A stretch of 64,000 bases of DNA from Ichthyobacterium seriolicida (GTDB lineage: Bacteria; Bacteroidota; Bacteroidia; Flavobacteriales; Ichthyobacteriaceae). Position 1 is the stretch's first letter. Every line of letters begins with the position of its first letter. The translations under genes were made by a program, and so were the position numbers. Location of the stretch: the NCBI RefSeq assembly GCF_002369955.1, contig NZ_AP014564.1:1836612-1900611 (forward strand). Reading direction: 5' to 3'. The notes under the pieces are model-generated. The model was not told where the DNA came from. It did no database searches and saw only the letters and a list, made by a program, of their open reading frames with translations. Positions 53,924 through 63,374 of this stretch are shown piece by piece.

Positions 53924-55189
53924 TTATATTACAAATTGCATTTGCAAAAGCAAGCTTTTACTCAAAGAAGTACTTTCAACTGATTTATTAATTTGAAATT
54001 CTAAAGATGTCTTTAAGAATATATCTAGTTTCAAGAGGTTGATTCCTAATTTCATCTCCCATCCAGAATTATATCCATCAACTCTGGGATGTAAAAAACT
54101 ATAAGAAGCATAAGGTTGAAGATCTAGATTATCTAAAAAATAACCCAACGTCAATGTAGTATTAGATCCTGTAAATCTATAACCTCCTGCATTTTTGCCA
54201 TAATTGGTGTCTTGAAAAAGCGCATAGGCTGTTAGTCCTTTCATATCTAAATAGGCATCTACTGAAAAATGTAAAGCATCTTGATATTCTATCTGGTTTA
54301 CGTTTGTTATCTCAGAGATCTTTTTTATAGGAGATGAATAGTCTTTTAGAGTAATAGATGCGTTTGGATGATACCAAATGCCTATCCCAATATTAAAAAT
54401 ATTCCCTTTTTCACTGAAAGTGCTACTCGACTTAAAAGGTAGTTTATCTCCTTCTTCATCTAAAAATTGATATTCCAATCTAGAAGTGTAATTCAATTTA
54501 GATCTCTGAGAATTAAAAATATTAGGCGATATATATGCTCCAGCATAAACCGATACATCTTTTGATATAGGAGTCTCATCATTTACAGCATATGAATTTT
54601 CAGCATCGTTTATAGTAAACGAATATTGTAACTTATCGGAGATTGTTCCTTTGATATAAAATCCAAATTCCCTTACAAACTGCCCTGTTCTACCGTAATT
54701 TAACCACGCTCTAGAGTTAGGGCTATCTATTGTCATAAACTTAAAACTCGATGATCTCTGTAATCTAGATATGCCGCTCCAGTAATGTAACCCCACTCCC
54801 AAATACACACTTTTATCTATCAACATATACTCTCCCCAAGCATCATTTACAAATATATCAGAACCTGATTTTCCATGCAGAGTAGCATTTTGAGCGTTAA
54901 ACGAATGTGTCCCTATGTGTGTCAATACTAAAAACCTAGGAGAAAACTGTCCAACAGCTAAAATCCTAGATCTTCTAAAATTAAAAAAAGCTTTTTGGTT
55001 TTTATTTCCCAAGTTTTCGACTCCAACCCAAATTTGATTCCAAAGGATTAGTCTTAGATATTTAGAACCTGATTCATTCAATTCCAATTTTATAGGAGAG
55101 TATTTATGTAATTCCTCATCTTGATTTTCTTGAGAAAATCCCAAATTAAATAAAAGCACAAATGCAAACAAAAAAATATATCTATTCAT
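53924..55189 (-). CDS. Porin-like outer-membrane beta-barrel protein
   Basis: The 421-residue protein has a signal peptide (LFAFVLLFNLGFSQ) and a body of repeated amphipathic strands: YLRLILWNQIWVGVENL, FFNFRRSRILAVGQFSPRFLVLTHIGTH, VREFGFYIKGTISDKLQYSFTINDAEN, through to the C-terminal LLLQMQFVI. The layout is that of the phosphate-selective-porin-like proteins of Bacteroidota. Substrate is not evident. Beyond its start lies a 488-base intergenic region shared with the BspA-repeat lipoprotein. Confidence 0.75.
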   Translation of the reverse strand: MNRYIFLFAFVLLFNLGFSQENQDEELHKYSPIKLELNESGSKYLRLILWNQIWVGVENLGNKNQKAFFNFRRSRILAVGQFSPRFLVLTHIGTHSFNAQNATLHGKSGSDIFVNDAWGEYMLIDKSVYLGVGLHYWSGISRLQRSSSFKFMTIDSPNSRAWLNYGRTGQFVREFGFYIKGTISDKLQYSFTINDAENSYAVNDETPISKDVSVYAGAYISPNIFNSQRSKLNYTSRLEYQFLDEEGDKLPFKSSSTFSEKGNIFNIGIGIWYHPNASITLKDYSSPIKKISEITNVNQIEYQDALHFSVDAYLDMKGLTAYALFQDTNYGKNAGGYRFTGSNTTLTLGYFLDNLDLQPYASYSFLHPRVDGYNSGWEMKLGINLLKLDIFLKTSLEFQINKSVESTSLSKSLLLQMQFVI

Positions 55190-55677
55190 AACTATAATAT
55201 TTTTGAAGTTAATCTATTTTGGAATAAAGGCTGTTCCACTTTGATTCGCAGCCATTAATATCGCTGCGAAATATACTTATATTTATAAACTTATACTCTG
55301 ATTTGAGTTAATATTTATTAAAAAGAACAGTCAATAAAAACATGAGTTCAATTAATAATTTGTTTGGTAAAAATGCTTGAACCTCTTTAATTAACTAGGA
55401 TTAAAGAGACTCATATTTGTGATAAATCGAGTGTTTTTTGCGCGAAAATTGTTAAATTTCTATTAAATCGCCTCATAAGCATAAAAGAGGCTAAAACTAA
55501 AGGTGTATTTCCTTAAATCCGATTTAATTTACAAGGAGTAATATTTTCTTTTAATATTACAAAATAAACTACTAACTTCGCAGACTTTTTAACTAAAACT
55601 ACAAAGCTTGAATATTGTGTGTTTACCTTTAAACTAAGCTTTTAGTTTATTGTTTTATTATTTTAATTTAAATATTT
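55190..55677. other. Long divergent intergenic region
   Basis: This 488-base region separates the porin-like and BspA-type genes. I see a palindrome TTCGCAG/CTGCGAA at 55245-55270, one copy of the dispersed motif at 55341-55357 followed by a GCTTGAACCTCTTTAATT stretch that resembles the text after the copy at 2799, and a small hairpin GTAATATT/AATATTAC near 55540-55565. No ORF or clear TAnnTTTG box was found. Confidence 0.6.
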
Positions 55678-57600
55678 ATGAAGTCAAAAATTTTACTGTT
55701 TTATTTATTTGTTTTTCAAATTATGTCCTTTACTTCTTGTACAAAAGAAAAAAAAGTAGAAAATACTTCAGATGAAGTAAAAAATAGTTCAGATACTGTT
55801 TCTTTAACTTCTTTCAGTTTGAAATTTGATTCTGATAAGAATAAAGATCTGAGTAAAGATATAAAAGGAGTTATCGATTCTAAAGATTCTACTAAGATAT
55901 CTGTTGTTTTACCTTACAAAAAAAGAGAATTAAGAAAAAATTTAGTTCCTACAATAAAGTTTATAGGTAAAAAAATAGAACCTGACCCTAGTAAAATTAC
56001 AGATTTTTCGAAATCTGTAGCTTTTACAATTACTTCTGAAAAAGGAGAATCTAAAACTTATACAGTAACTGTTTCTTTGTCGGAACCAAGCTCTGAGAAT
56101 AAAATATTGTCTTTCAAATTTAAAGCTGATAAGAATAACGGTCTGAGTAAAGATATAGAGGGAGTTATTGATTCTGAAGATTCTACTAAGATATCTGTTG
56201 CTTTACCTCACAGCAAAGGAAAATTAAAAACAAATTTAGTTCCTATAATAGGTTTTGCAGGAGAAACAATAAAACCTGACCCTAGTAAAATTACAGATTT
56301 TACAAACCCTGTAGCTTTTACAATTACTTCAGAAAAAGGAGAATCTAAAACCTATACAGTAACTGTTTCTGTATTACCTGAGAATGCTGAAAATGAAATA
56401 TTATCATTTAGTATTACAAAACCTAATGGCGTGAAAGCGAAAATATCGACAAGTATAGATAAAATAAATTCAGTCATATCTATATCAGTAACAGATTTAT
56501 CTTACTATGAATTAGCAAAAATAACAAAGATAGTGCCGTCGATAGAGATTTCAAACCTTGCTTCTATATCTCCTAATTCTAATAATATAGACCTTTCAAA
56601 GACAGAAGCTGTCAAATACACAGTAACAGCAGGAAACGGAGAAACTAAAGATTACACTGTGACTATTACCCATGAGTTAAAGAAATTTATTTCTAAGTGG
56701 AAAACTACTTCAAACAACGAACAAATAAAATTGCCTATTTACGATGGTGGAGAATATGACTTTACAGTAGATTGGGGCGATGGTTCAGAAAAGCAAAAAG
56801 TTACTTCTCATACTGGAGCTTCACATACTTATACAACAGCAGGTGAGTACACCGTTACTATTACAGAAAAAATAGAAGGTTTTAACTTTGGTAAAGTCTT
56901 CAATTGTATAAGAACTAATCCTTATAGTTTTGATAAGTCTTCTGGTGATTATCCGAGTCCTGATTGCTATAATACAGACGAGATAATAAATATTTCATCT
57001 TGGGGTGATCTGAAATTACTCAACAGTATTGAATATACAGAAGATCGTAAATCTAAATATTATGGAAGTTTTGAGGAATGTTCCAAGTTAGTAACTTTAC
57101 CTATGGAAGCGCCTAATTTAGAGGGGGTTACTAATATAGCGCGGATGTTTTCAGGAGCTAAAGCTTTCAATGGAAATATAGGCAGTTGGAATGTTTCTAA
57201 GGTTACTAATATGGAAAGTATGTTTTTAGGAGCTGAAGCTTTTAATCAAAATATAAGCAGTTGGAATGTTTCTAAGGTTACTAATATGGAAAGTATGTTT
57301 GAAAATGCTACATCTTTCGATCAAAATATAGGCATTTGGAATGTTTCTAATGTTACTAATATGGTAAGTATGTTTAAGGTCGCTACATCTTTCAATGGAA
57401 ATATAGGCAGTTGGAATGTTTCTAATGTTATTCATAGGCTAGAGATGTTTTATTTTGCTAAAAATTTTAATCAAGATTTAAGTTCTTGGGATTTGCCATA
57501 TAATGGAATTCAAAATTTTAGTTTAATGTTTCGACGTTCAGGAATGCCTTATATTGAAGGCGCTGCTAATAGCAAGCATCCTGAAAACAAATCTGAATAG
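55678..57600 (+). CDS. Lipoprotein with DUF5018-like, PKD and BspA-type repeats
   Basis: The 640-residue protein has a lipobox (FTSC, Cys near 21). Three DUF5018-like modules follow (about 45-330); the first two are near-copies with a 294-bp period (98 residues). Next is a PKD-like domain with VDWGDGSEKQ and HTYTTAGEYTVTI (about 345-400), and then at least four DUF285/BspA-type repeats (FNGNIGSWNVSKVTNMESMF) near 485-615. Such repeats are typical of adhesins of host-associated bacteria and mycoplasmas. It is probably a surface adhesin. The gene stands alone with a strong terminator after it. Confidence 0.85.
   Translation: MKSKILLFYLFVFQIMSFTSCTKEKKVENTSDEVKNSSDTVSLTSFSLKFDSDKNKDLSKDIKGVIDSKDSTKISVVLPYKKRELRKNLVPTIKFIGKKIEPDPSKITDFSKSVAFTITSEKGESKTYTVTVSLSEPSSENKILSFKFKADKNNGLSKDIEGVIDSEDSTKISVALPHSKGKLKTNLVPIIGFAGETIKPDPSKITDFTNPVAFTITSEKGESKTYTVTVSVLPENAENEILSFSITKPNGVKAKISTSIDKINSVISISVTDLSYYELAKITKIVPSIEISNLASISPNSNNIDLSKTEAVKYTVTAGNGETKDYTVTITHELKKFISKWKTTSNNEQIKLPIYDGGEYDFTVDWGDGSEKQKVTSHTGASHTYTTAGEYTVTITEKIEGFNFGKVFNCIRTNPYSFDKSSGDYPSPDCYNTDEIINISSWGDLKLLNSIEYTEDRKSKYYGSFEECSKLVTLPMEAPNLEGVTNIARMFSGAKAFNGNIGSWNVSKVTNMESMFLGAEAFNQNISSWNVSKVTNMESMFENATSFDQNIGIWNVSNVTNMVSMFKVATSFNGNIGSWNVSNVIHRLEMFYFAKNFNQDLSSWDLPYNGIQNFSLMFRRSGMPYIEGAANSKHPENKSE
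57150..57435 (+). repeat. BspA-type coding repeats, about 75-bp period
   Basis: Four copies of a unit encoding FNxNIxxWNVSxVTNMxxMF occur in a row, with long shared DNA (GTTTCTAAGGTTACTAATAT). They are in frame and could change copy number by recombination. Confidence 0.8.
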
Positions 57601-57624
57601 TATAATTATTGATATTATTTAACG

Positions 57625-57658
57625 AAGCCGTTTAGGATTGATCCTAAGCGGCTTTTTT
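57625..57658 (+). terminator. Terminator after the BspA-type lipoprotein
   Basis: AAGCCG-T-TTAGGA at 57625-57637 pairs with TCCTAA-G-CGGCTT at 57641-57653, then a T run. It lies 24 bases past the stop codon. Confidence 0.85.
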
Positions 57659-57686
57659 GTTTTACTTCCGTATAAACTAATTATTT

Positions 57687-57704
57687 ACCTGAGTTGGATT
57701 AATA
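57687..57704 (+). repeat. Dispersed motif ACCTGAGTTGGATTAATA
   Basis: One copy of the motif forming the ends of the element at 49487-49707. It lies in the region upstream of the haem-degradation gene. The rest of 57705-57907 holds two -7-like boxes (TAAATTTG at 57729 and TACCTTTG at 57749) without -33 partners and a weak GAGGC/GCCTC hairpin. Confidence 0.55.
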
Positions 57705-57907
57705 ATTTAGTTTCCAAAATATAGCATCTAAATTTGCCCGTACTGTATTACCTTTGGGAGGCGAAAAAGCTAGGCCTCATTGGCATTATACAAGTTTTTT
57801 TTAAGGAGTATCTAGCGCAAAGCCTTTGATTAAAAGACCTTTTGTCTAGCAGACGTCTATATTTTTCATGGTAAATGACATTAGATTTTACATAAAAAAA
57901 AATTAAA

Positions 57908-58967
57908 ATGAACGATACTACTATAAATATAAATTCTGGTTTAAAAGAGAGGTGGGAGACATTTAAAAACCTAAATCCCAATAAGAGGATTAAAGATGCT
58001 GCCGAAGAATTAGAGGTTAGTGAATTAGAGTTATTGAGCACCATGTGTGGAGACTCTGTAATTAGGTTACAGCCTAGATTTAAAGAAATATTAACAGAAA
58101 TCAAATCCCTGGGCAAGGTCATGGCGTTGACTCGTAATGAGTATTGTGTACATGAAGTAAAAGGAGTTTATAAAAACCCTATATTTAAAGACGATAACTT
58201 AGGATTATTTTTAGGAGAAATAGATCTTAGATTTTTTTTTAAGTCACTGGCATAGAGCTTTTTCTGTTCATGACAATACAAAAGGCAGGGATTTGCACAG
58301 TTTGCAATTTTTTTCTAGTACTGGGCAAGCTCTTCACAAAATATACTTGACACCAGAGAGCAGTATCGATAACTATCTCAGTTTGGTGGATAAATTTAGA
58401 AATGAAAATCAAGAGGCTTATGAGAGTGTTGATAAGGCTGAAAAAAATCCTAAAAATAATATAGAGACTCCTAAGATAGATGTAGAGCAATTCCATAAAG
58501 AGTGGAAAGGCATGCAAGACACACACGAATTTATGTCTATCTGTAGAAAGTATAAATTAGATAAAATTCAAGCTTTTAAGCTGGCTCCAAGTGAGCATTA
58601 TGCTAATAAAATTCCTAATTCTGCAGCCGTCGAGGTAATACAACAAGTCGCTTCTAAAAATATTCCTGTTATGATTTTTGTAACTAATCCAGGAAACATA
58701 CAGATATATACTGGAGAAATACAAAAAACTTCTTTTTACAAAGAATGGTTTAACGTATTAGATCCAGATTTTAATTTACATCTAAATGCTGATAAAATAT
58801 CTCAGGCATGGGTAGTTAGAAGACCATCGGGTAAAGATGGGGAAGTATCGGCTTTGGAAGTTTTCGATGAAGATGAAAATTTAATAGTTCAAATATTTGG
58901 CAAACGAAAAGAAGGCAGTCTCGAATTAGAGTCTTGGAAGGAATTATTGATGAAATACAGCAAATAG
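57908..58967 (+). pseudogene. hmuS: Haem-degrading factor HmuS/HemS with a frameshift in a T9 run
   Basis: The first frame (57908-58255) encodes the N-terminal HemS domain (LKERWETFKNLNPNKRIKDAAEELEVSELELLSTMCGDSVIRL) and stops right after DLRFFF at a nine-T tract (58232-58240). The second frame carries on: SHWHRAFSVHDNTKGRDLHSLQFF to the end at 58967 with ADKISQAWVVRRPSGKDGEVSALEVFDE. Removing one T joins both frames into one protein of about 352 residues, the normal HmuS length. It handles or degrades haem taken from hosts. Either the gene is dead, or the T tract is read through by slippage, or the extra T is an assembly error. Confidence 0.85.
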
Positions 58968-59034
58968 TCATATTATTTTTTTCTGTATGATTTTTACAGA
59001 CCTTTATTTCAAATTCATATAACAATTTAAACCA

Positions 59035-59547
59035 ATGAGTAATAATTATAAAGAGCTCTTTTCAAGAGTGGAGACTTTTATTTTTGATGTTGATGGGGTC
59101 ATGACCGATGGAAAAGTCAATGTCATATCAGAGAATAATTGGGCTCGGCAGATGAATATTAAGGATGGATACGCTATAAATCTAGCCATTAAGCAAGGTT
59201 ATAACTTCTGTATAATTTCAAGTGGTTCTAATTTACTCGTTAAGAGTAGATTACAAAAGTTAGGAATAACAGATTTCTTTTTTTCTTGTTTTGATAAGCT
59301 AGAAGCGTATGAAGATTATATAAGTACTTACGATATAAGGGAGGAAAACACTCTTTACATGGGCGATGATATGCCTGATTATCCAGTTATGAAAAGAGTA
59401 GGGGTGCCTGCTTGTCCTAATGATGCCGCTATAGATATAAAAAATATATCTAAATATATATCGCCTTATAATGGAGGGAATGGATGTGTTAGAGATGTTT
59501 TAGAACAAATTATGAGGGTTCAAGGTAAATGGATTATCCCTGAGTGA
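59035..59547 (+). CDS. kdsC: 3-deoxy-D-manno-octulosonate 8-phosphate phosphatase
   Basis: The 170-residue HAD-superfamily protein has catalytic DVDGVMTDG (motif I), SSGSN, the Lys in FDKLEAYE, and MGDDMPDYPVM (motif IV). It lacks a cap domain, as in KdsC. It makes Kdo for lipopolysaccharide core synthesis. The maf gene follows after an 18-base gap on the same strand. Confidence 0.9.
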   Translation: MSNNYKELFSRVETFIFDVDGVMTDGKVNVISENNWARQMNIKDGYAINLAIKQGYNFCIISSGSNLLVKSRLQKLGITDFFFSCFDKLEAYEDYISTYDIREENTLYMGDDMPDYPVMKRVGVPACPNDAAIDIKNISKYISPYNGGNGCVRDVLEQIMRVQGKWIIPE

Positions 59548-59565
59548 TAAAATAATAAGACTGTT

Positions 59566-60159
59566 ATGGTAGCGCAAGATATTTTAAATGGATATAGTAT
59601 TGTTTTAGCTTCAAATTCTATCAGAAGACATAAGCTTTTAAAAGATATGGGATTATCTTTTTCCATTGTAAAAAAGGATTTGGAAGAGATATATCCTTCT
59701 GATTTGGATATTAGAAAAGTTCCCGAATATCTAGCTGAATTAAAGGCTTCTCATTTTGAGAGAGATATAAAGGAATCGGAGATTATTATCACGGCTGATA
59801 CGGTTGTGATATTAGAGGATGAAATTTTAGGCAAGCCTAAAGATGACAGACAAGCTAAAGTTATGTTAGAGAAACTTTCGGCTAAGACTCATGATGTTAT
59901 CACTGGAGTATGTCTTGTTTCTAAGAAGAAGAATAAGCTAACTTTTTCTGAAAATACAAGAGTCACTTTTAGATCTCTTTCTTGCAGAGAAATAGATTTT
60001 TATATAGAGCAATGGAAGCCTTTTGATAAATCTGGAGCATATGGAATACAAGAGTGGCTGGGCTTGATAGGAATAGAAAGAATAGAGGGAACACAATCTA
60101 ATGTTTTGGGATTGCCAGTTAATACTCTTTATAAGAGGTTAAAAGAATTTTCAATGTGA
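59566..60159 (+). CDS. maf: Maf-family nucleoside triphosphate pyrophosphatase
   Basis: The 197-residue protein starts with VLASNSIRRHKLLKDMGL, the Maf signature with Ser and Arg, and has ITADTVV, ILGKPKDDRQAKVML, SAKTHDVITGV and SGAYGIQ. Maf proteins hydrolyse non-canonical or specific NTPs and may restrain septation. It sits just after kdsC and looks co-transcribed. Confidence 0.92.
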   Translation: MVAQDILNGYSIVLASNSIRRHKLLKDMGLSFSIVKKDLEEIYPSDLDIRKVPEYLAELKASHFERDIKESEIIITADTVVILEDEILGKPKDDRQAKVMLEKLSAKTHDVITGVCLVSKKKNKLTFSENTRVTFRSLSCREIDFYIEQWKPFDKSGAYGIQEWLGLIGIERIEGTQSNVLGLPVNTLYKRLKEFSM

Positions 60160-60352
60160 AAAATCTAGACTGTAAATCAAATTCCTCCCAATATATTTAA
60201 AAAAAAGAACTAAGATTAGATAGATTACAAGAGATCTTCAAAAAGATTTACAGAAAAAAAATCTTAGCGGTTTATATCAGAAAAAGAGCCTACAAAAATA
60301 TATTTTAGCTAGCCTTAGTTTTTGCCTGTAAAATCCTGTAAAACTATGCTTA

Positions 60353-60925
60353 CTATATATCTTTTTTAACAGAGCAATGCATTACAAATGCAGGAGGTAT
60401 ATTCATAAGAACTAAATCTTTTCTCAGGATATCGAAATATTTTTTAAGCATTTTAAATGTTCTTGGAGAATATTGAAACTGGACATATCTACCAGTGTCT
60501 CCTAGAACTTCTGTGCATTTTTGCAAAATATTATTAACCAAATTTTTAGGTAAAATAGTTATGGGTAAACAAGATATTATGGCATCAGCCTTTGTTTTTC
60601 CAGCTTTGGTTATATGTGTTGTTATATTTTCAGCAGAATCATTTACTACTATAAGTCTATGGTCTTCTATCCCCTTTAGTATCTCGATCATTTTTGGATC
60701 TACCTCAAAAACTATAAGAATACTGTCCTTAGACATTTTTTGCAATATGTACTTAGTTATACATCCATTACCCGCTCCTAGTTCAACTATTAATTTAGTT
60801 TTATTAAAATCTATTTGTGATATCATTTTTAGTGCTAACCTTTTGGAACTAGGTGTCACACTTCCACTTTTTGATATGGTATAAGACATCCTTAAGGAAT
60901 CTTTGATCTTATTTGCTTTATACAT
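60353..60925 (-). CDS. SAM-dependent methyltransferase, phospholipid N-methyltransferase-like
   Basis: The 190-residue protein has a SAM motif VELGAGNGCITKYIL near residue 45, an acidic second strand (VFEVDPKMIEIL), and later ISCLPITILPKN and YVQFQYSP, a pattern shared with PmtA-like phospholipid methyltransferases. RNA-modifying KsgA-like enzymes share part of it, so the substrate is uncertain. It is preceded by a 193-base gap in which I see nothing clear. A palindrome lies upstream near 60984-61010. Confidence 0.65.
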   Translation of the reverse strand: MYKANKIKDSLRMSYTISKSGSVTPSSKRLALKMISQIDFNKTKLIVELGAGNGCITKYILQKMSKDSILIVFEVDPKMIEILKGIEDHRLIVVNDSAENITTHITKAGKTKADAIISCLPITILPKNLVNNILQKCTEVLGDTGRYVQFQYSPRTFKMLKKYFDILRKDLVLMNIPPAFVMHCSVKKDI

Positions 60926-60983
60926 TTAAATTTAGGTTGACTACAGATGCCTCCACCTCGGTAATACTGATAATTACTAAGAC

Positions 60984-61010
60984 AAAGATAACTATAGTTA
61001 TCTTTTTTTT
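60984..61010 (+). terminator. Hairpin with T run between the methyltransferase and parC
   Basis: AAAGATAACT and AGTTATCTTT form a 10-bp stem with a tiny loop, followed on the plus strand by eight T. It sits just after parC (minus), where the T run on the minus side is only three, so its direction of use is unclear. Confidence 0.4.
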
Positions 61011-61023
61011 TAGAGAAAACTTA

Positions 61024-62997
61024 TTATTTGAGCTTTATTTTATTTATTGAGTATTTGGTCACTATATTTCCTTTTACATTTTTTCCCTTTATACTCAGTT
61101 GTGAAAAATCAACTTCAAATTTTGATTTCATCAAAGTGTATTTTTTTTTCAAATGTACAGTTACAACTTCTGTTTCACTCTTAGGATTTGCTGAAAAGTA
61201 AATTACCTTAGATCCTTTAGTTCCTTGTGTTATATCGTATTCCTTATCTCGTGTTACAGACAATACATTAAATCGTTTTTTATATGAAATACCTGTCTCG
61301 CCATCTTCATATATGACATTGTATACATTTTGGCTATTTCCTTTCTTAAATACTTGTATATGTATTATATCCTTGCCCACAAAGGTTTTACTATCTACTT
61401 TGGTAACTAAAAAAGTTCCATCCTTTTTAAACACGATAATATCATCTATATCTGAGCATTCCAAAGCAAAAGATTCATCTTTTAAAGAAGTTCCTATAAA
61501 TCCTTCTGTTTTATTGAAATATAATTTGGTATTAGAAATAGCTACATCGAATATATCTATATTGTCAAATGTTTTTATCTCAGTTTTGCGCCCTTTATAT
61601 ACATTTTTGTATTTGGTTTTAATCCTAGTGAAGTACTGTATTGTAAAGTCTACAATATTTTTTAAGTTATATTCAGTTTCTTTTATCTGTTTTTCTATAT
61701 TCTTTATGTAGGTCTCAGATTTATCAATATCAAATTTAGAGATTCGTTTAATTCTTATTTCAGTTAATTTTACTATATCCTCTTTGGTTATATCTCTAAT
61801 TAATTGTTTTACATAGGGTTTTAATCCCTTATCTATGGCAGAGATAACATCTTCCCAAGTGTCTTTTTCTTCTATATTTCTATATATTTTCCTGACTATA
61901 AATATCCTCTCCAAGGTCGAAAAATGCCATTGTTCTCTCAAATCTTCCAACTTAATTTCCAATTCTCTATATAGCAGCTGTTTGGTGTTTTCCGTGGATT
62001 TATAAAGTATTTCAGAAACACCCAAAAAAACGGGCTTTTCATTTTCTATGACACAAGAAATAGGAGATAAGGATAGTTCACAATCTGTAAAAGCATATAG
62101 AGCATCTATAATTTTCTCTTCTACAGCACTGTTATGTAAGTATATTAATATCTCTACATCCTCAGCTGTATTGTCCTCTATTTTTTTTATTCTGACTTTC
62201 CCCTTATCATTTGCCTTTATTATAGACTCTATCAATGAGGAAGTTGTCATCCCATAAGGGATTTCAGTTATTTTTAAAATCCCCTTGCCTACTTGAGATA
62301 TTCTGGCTCTCATCTTTATTTTCCCACCTCTTAATCCATCTTTATAATCTGTGAAATCTGCCAGTCCTTTTGTGGGGAAATCAGGATATATATTTGTCTT
62401 TATCCCCTTGAGATTTTGTATTGAAGCATCTATTAACTCTATAAAATTATGAGGCATGATTTTAGTGGACAAGCCAACGGCAATACCTTCGACTCCTTGA
62501 GCTAAAAGTAATGGGAATTTGATAGGCAAAGTAATCGGCTCATTATTTCTGCCGTCATAAGATTTTTGCCATACTGTTACCTTAGGATTAAAAACCACGT
62601 CTAAGGCAAATTCAGATAATCTGGCTTCTATATACCTAGCTGCTGCTGCCTTATCTCCTGTGAGTATGTTCCCCCAGTTTCCCTGGGTATCTATTAGAAA
62701 GTTTTTTTGACCCAGCTGCACTGTAGCTTCAAATATAGAAGCATCTCCATGAGGATGATATTTCATAGTGTTGCCCACTATATTTGCAACCTTATTATAG
62801 CGCCCATCGTTTAGCTCGTACAACGAATGCAATATACGTCGCTGTACAGGCTTTAAGCCATCTTCTATGGTGGGAATAGCTCTTTCTAAAATAACATATG
62901 AGGCGTAATCTAAAAACCAATTTCTATACATGCCCGATACTTCGGTTACTTCCGAAGTATCATTTTTAATGCTTAGGTCTATTGTGTTATCTGGCAT
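61024..62997 (-). CDS. parC: DNA topoisomerase IV subunit A, shortened
   Basis: The 657-residue protein starts like flavobacterial ParC (VSGMYRNWFLDYASYVILERAIPTIEDGLKPVQRRILHSL) and has HPHGDASI, QGNWGNILTGDKAAAARYIEARLS with the active Tyr, and GIAVGLSTKIMPHNF. Flavobacterial ParC proteins usually have 850-900 residues; here the C-terminal DNA-wrapping region is reduced to about 200 residues (from QYFTRIKTKYKNVYKGRK on). It separates daughter chromosomes with ParE, not present here. The frame is open and the end looks natural (IKGKNVKGNIVTKYSINKIKLK). Confidence 0.88.
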   Translation of the reverse strand: MPDNTIDLSIKNDTSEVTEVSGMYRNWFLDYASYVILERAIPTIEDGLKPVQRRILHSLYELNDGRYNKVANIVGNTMKYHPHGDASIFEATVQLGQKNFLIDTQGNWGNILTGDKAAAARYIEARLSEFALDVVFNPKVTVWQKSYDGRNNEPITLPIKFPLLLAQGVEGIAVGLSTKIMPHNFIELIDASIQNLKGIKTNIYPDFPTKGLADFTDYKDGLRGGKIKMRARISQVGKGILKITEIPYGMTTSSLIESIIKANDKGKVRIKKIEDNTAEDVEILIYLHNSAVEEKIIDALYAFTDCELSLSPISCVIENEKPVFLGVSEILYKSTENTKQLLYRELEIKLEDLREQWHFSTLERIFIVRKIYRNIEEKDTWEDVISAIDKGLKPYVKQLIRDITKEDIVKLTEIRIKRISKFDIDKSETYIKNIEKQIKETEYNLKNIVDFTIQYFTRIKTKYKNVYKGRKTEIKTFDNIDIFDVAISNTKLYFNKTEGFIGTSLKDESFALECSDIDDIIVFKKDGTFLVTKVDSKTFVGKDIIHIQVFKKGNSQNVYNVIYEDGETGISYKKRFNVLSVTRDKEYDITQGTKGSKVIYFSANPKSETEVVTVHLKKKYTLMKSKFEVDFSQLSIKGKNVKGNIVTKYSINKIKLK

Positions 62998-63020
62998 TGA
63001 AATATATCTCTACGTCCGTT

Positions 63021-63028
63021 CAAATGTA
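63021..63028 (-). promoter_or_regulatory. -7 box TACATTTG for parC
   Basis: TACATTTG on the minus strand fits TAnnTTTG, 24 bases before the parC start. Confidence 0.4.
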
Positions 63029-63136
63029 ATGACTTTTTTTTAAAAGTAGAGTATAAGGCTTATAAACTAAGGTTGGGCTTCTCAAATAGATTAGAGAACT
63101 AGCAATGTTAGCTACAATTACCTAAAAGAGATAATG

Positions 63137-63300
63137 ACTAACCCTAGATTATTTTTTTAATTTTTTTAAAAAGTTATGAAATCGACTTTTTTGACTCTTA
63201 GAGAGACTCCAAAAAAATGGTCCAAACCCATACCAAATTGGGGAATAATTTTGAATCAATTTATTTACTATTCTTGACAAAAGAGTTCGACTATGAATAA
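63137..63300. repeat. Diverged MITE-like element
   Basis: CTAACCCTAGATTATT at the left and GACTATGAATAA at the right recall the ends of the element at 46706-46925. The interior shares an ATGGTCC...TGGGGAA stretch with it. The match is weak and the ends do not align closely. The rest of 62998-63374 shows nothing else. Confidence 0.35.
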
Positions 63301-63374
63301 AAACAAAAAAAATATGTCATTTTTTATTTACACACTTTAAGCGATAGTGTCCAATAACAATAAAATACCCAGAA

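Noticed and set aside
55245-55270. Palindrome TTCGCAG/CTGCGAA as a terminator
   Set aside because: No T run and no gene ends nearby; it could be an operator, but nothing supports a specific regulator.
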